Shown: piece by piece, positions 62,029-64,000 of the stretch
Layout: each line of letters opens with the position of its first letter
How positions within the stretch are numbered: the stretch's first letter is position 1
DNA from: Acidobacteriota bacterium
GTDB taxonomy: Bacteria; Acidobacteriota; Terriglobia; UBA7540
Length of the DNA stretch: 64,000 nucleotides
Direction: 5' to 3'
Assembly: GCA_023474345.1 (NCBI GenBank)
Contig: JAMCXS010000028.1
Location: 32,274-96,273 of the forward strand
Made by a program: the position numbers and the translations under genes
Notes under the pieces: generated by a model
Database searches by the model: none
What the model was told of the DNA's origin: nothing
What the model saw: the letters and a program-made list of their open reading frames with translations, nothing else

Positions 62029-64000
62029 GCTATGGTTTGCCGGGAACCGCTTCTGAGATACACTGTCGGACCCGGGAGACATGAGGCCAAAGCGGCTATG
62101 GTTTGCCGGGAACCGCTTCTGAGATACACTAAAGATTTATATCCAATGGAAAAAATCTTCTGCTATGGTTTGCCGGGAACCGCTTCTGAGATACACTTGC
62201 CGGACTCGTGCCATATGCCTCTTTTGCGCTATGGTTTGCCGGGAACCGCTTCTGAGATACACTTGGAACCTCGTGCTCTTCTTATCTTAGCTCGCTATGG
62301 TTTGCCGGGAACCGCTTCTGAGATACACTTCTTAACCTGAAGACCCTCACCCAACCGCGCTATGGTTTGCCGGGAACCGCTTCTGAGATACACTGGGATG
62401 CTGCTGCGGCCAACGCGCGATTGCGCTATGGTTTGCCGGGAACCGCTTCTGAGATACACTTGCCGTTGATCCCGTTGTCTTTAGCTAGTGGCTATGGTTT
62501 GCCGGGAACCGCTTCTGAGATACACTAGCAAGTGGAAGCCAAAGAGCGGGGGGCGCGCTATGGTTTGCCGGGAACCGCTTCTGAGATACACTCCCGGCCC
62601 CACAGCCAAAGACACCCACATGGCTATGGTTTGCCGGGAACCGCTTCTGAGATACACTAAACCGCCGTACGAGGTCATGTCCGGATTAGCTATGGTTTGC
62701 CGGGAACCGCTTCTGAGATACACTCGGACTGCAACTCTTCCAACAATTGAACCGGCTATGGTTTGCCGGGAACCGCTTCTGAGATACACTTTAATGCTGA
62801 CGTTTACGCGGTAGACTATTGCTATGGTTTGCCGGGAACCGCTTCTGAGATACACTCATCTACGCGTGCAGGCCCTTAAACGCCGGGCTATGGTTTGCCG
62901 GGAACCGCTTCTGAGATACACTTTAACACCAAGTTACATCGCAGTTCACTAAGCTATGGTTTGCCGGGAACCGCTTCTGAGATACACTAACGCTCGAAGG
63001 CCAATGTCGAGCGCGGCAGCTATGGTTTGCCGGGAACCGCTTCTGAGATACACTGCTCTTCGCCGCGCTGCATCAGGCGCAGAAGCTATGGTTTGCCGGG
63101 AACCGCTTCTGAGATACACTCACCCAGCGCTGCGGGAGCTTGATTCGGAGCTATGGTTTGCCGGGAACCGCTTCTGAGATACACTCACCGTCCAGAAATG
63201 CAATGCGCGGCAAATGCTATGGTTTGCCGGGAACCGCTTCTGAGATACACTCTCGGTGATCTTTGCCAAGATCCCGTTTGAGCTATGGTTTGCCGGGAAC
63301 CGCTTCTGAGATACACTATCATCTCTTCGTCATCCTCCTTCTTCGCTGCTATGGTTTGCCGGGAACCGCTTCTGAGATACACTATTCTCAGGAGGTTTGA
63401 CAATGACACTTGAGCTATGGTTTGCCGGGAACCGCTTCTGAGATACACTTTGGCCACCGCTCAGGGGAGTTCCTGCCATGCTATGGTTTGCCGGGAACCG
63501 CTTCTGAGATACACTGACTACCAGTTGTACTCGGCGGCTGGCCGTGCTATGGTTTGCCGGGAACCGCTTCTGAGATACACTTGCTACAGCAATTCAAGAC
63601 GCGATTGAGAGGCTATGGTTTGCCGGGAACCGCTTCTGAGATACACTATGCGCGTCCGCATCCGCATCCAGGATGATGCTATGGTTTGCCGGGAACCGCT
63701 TCTGAGATACACTCATCTTTCCCGACTTGAATCTAAAAAGTGCGCTATGGTTTGCCGGGAACCGCTTCTGAGATACACTGGGAATTGGCACAGGAGATGC
63801 GGCGCAAACGCTATGGTTTGCCGGGAACCGCTTCTGAGATACACTCGTCCTTCCCGTTCTATGTCAAGGACTGGAGCTATGGTTTGCCGGGAACCGCTTC
63901 TGAGATACACTGACACTGGTGGCCAGTATGTTGCGCGGACAGCTATGGTTTGCCGGGAACCGCTTCTGAGATACACTCCGGTGGAGTGATGAGCGCGCCC
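62029..64000 (+). CRISPR. CRISPR array, 30 repeats visible, continues past window end; type II-like
   Basis: Thirty identical 36-bp repeats (start GCTATGGTTTGCCGGG, end CTTCTGAGATACACT), the first at 62029-62064 and the last at 63942-63977, separate 29 complete and distinct spacers. Twenty-six spacers are 30 bp, two are 29 (62330-62358, 63121-63149) and one is 31 (62131-62161). The strict 36/30 periodicity with only weak internal palindromes (GGTT/AACC) fits class 2, most likely type II-C; types V and VI are not excluded. No cas gene is in the window and no degenerate terminal repeat is seen, so at least one end lies beyond base 64000. The strand given follows the possible promoter inside each repeat and is tentative. 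The ORFs listed over the array (MVCREPLLRYT and its relatives) exist only because 66 is divisible by 3. Confidence 0.97.

Noticed and set aside
62481-63989. Many ORFs across the array with recurring MVCREPLLRYT, YLRSGSRQTIA or SVSQKRFPANHS peptides, looking like a repeat protein
   Set aside because: They translate the CRISPR repeat in different frames. The 66-bp period is a multiple of three, so frames stay open by arithmetic.

Overview
The window looks like chromosomal DNA from a high-GC Gram-negative bacterium, most likely Acidobacteriota (class Terriglobia or a relative). This rests on the housekeeping gene order (rplU-rpmA-obgE-nadD-rsfS-rlmH next to accD-folC and hslVU), the abundance of signal-peptide and lipobox proteins of a type common in that phylum, the TldD/TldE and M16 peptidase pairs, a GH92 glycosidase and a ThuA protein. 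No rRNA or tRNA gene and no transposase was found. Taxonomy is an inference from gene content only.

Layout. 1-3750: lon (5' end outside the window) and rho. 3767-11558 (minus): cmk, mutL, aspS, hisS, a gamma-carbonic-anhydrase-like protein and an O-methyltransferase. 11777-24209: a metallophosphoesterase, a lipoprotein, tldE-tldD, DUF4126 and DUF4019 proteins, an acyl-CoA carboxyltransferase, a GH92 glycosidase and a fibronectin-III lipoprotein. 24206-34231 (minus): a long housekeeping block with several 4-bp stop/start overlaps (hslV-hslU, plsC, accD-folC, cobO, rlmH, nadD-rsfS, obgE, rplU-rpmA). 34364-40500: a Tat-exported TIM-barrel protein, a DedA-rhodanese fusion, the E1/E2 genes of pyruvate dehydrogenase (pdhA-pdhB-pdhC) and yjbQ. 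40729-48201: two CPA2 antiporters, a TSUP/DUF1634 pair and an M16 peptidase pair. 48436-56790: a three-gene ABC-2 exporter, aroC, def-fmt-rsmB, a DJ-1/PfpI protein and a ThuA protein. 56912-60010: a magnesium locus. 60314-61943: a DUF5666-like secreted protein and a methyltransferase. 62029-64000: a large CRISPR array that runs off the window.

Three items stand out. (i) The DedA-rhodanese gene has an in-frame TGA exactly where the rhodanese catalytic cysteine belongs. The rest of the rhodanese domain is intact after it, and a perfect 7-bp hairpin follows at SECIS-like distance, so this is a strong candidate for a selenocysteine-containing sulfurtransferase. (ii) A sigma70 promoter and a clear M-box magnesium riboswitch with an intrinsic terminator precede a soluble PRC-barrel/MgtE_N/CBS protein and an NRAMP-fold transporter. 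The transporter's metal site is altered (TM1 DPGN to DAGG, TM6 MPH to APW) in the way I associate with NRAMP-related magnesium transporters. RNA, partner protein and transporter residues thus all point to Mg2+. (iii) The CRISPR array has 30 identical 36-bp repeats and 29 complete spacers of 29-31 bp, with type II-like geometry. Each repeat carries a possible built-in promoter, as in type II-C arrays. No cas gene lies in the window.

Intergenic DNA contains a recurring modular palindrome family framed by GTAGCG/CGCTAC, a two-unit tandem repeat of CGAACCGAAAA-like words, and ATTGA-rich degenerate repeats.
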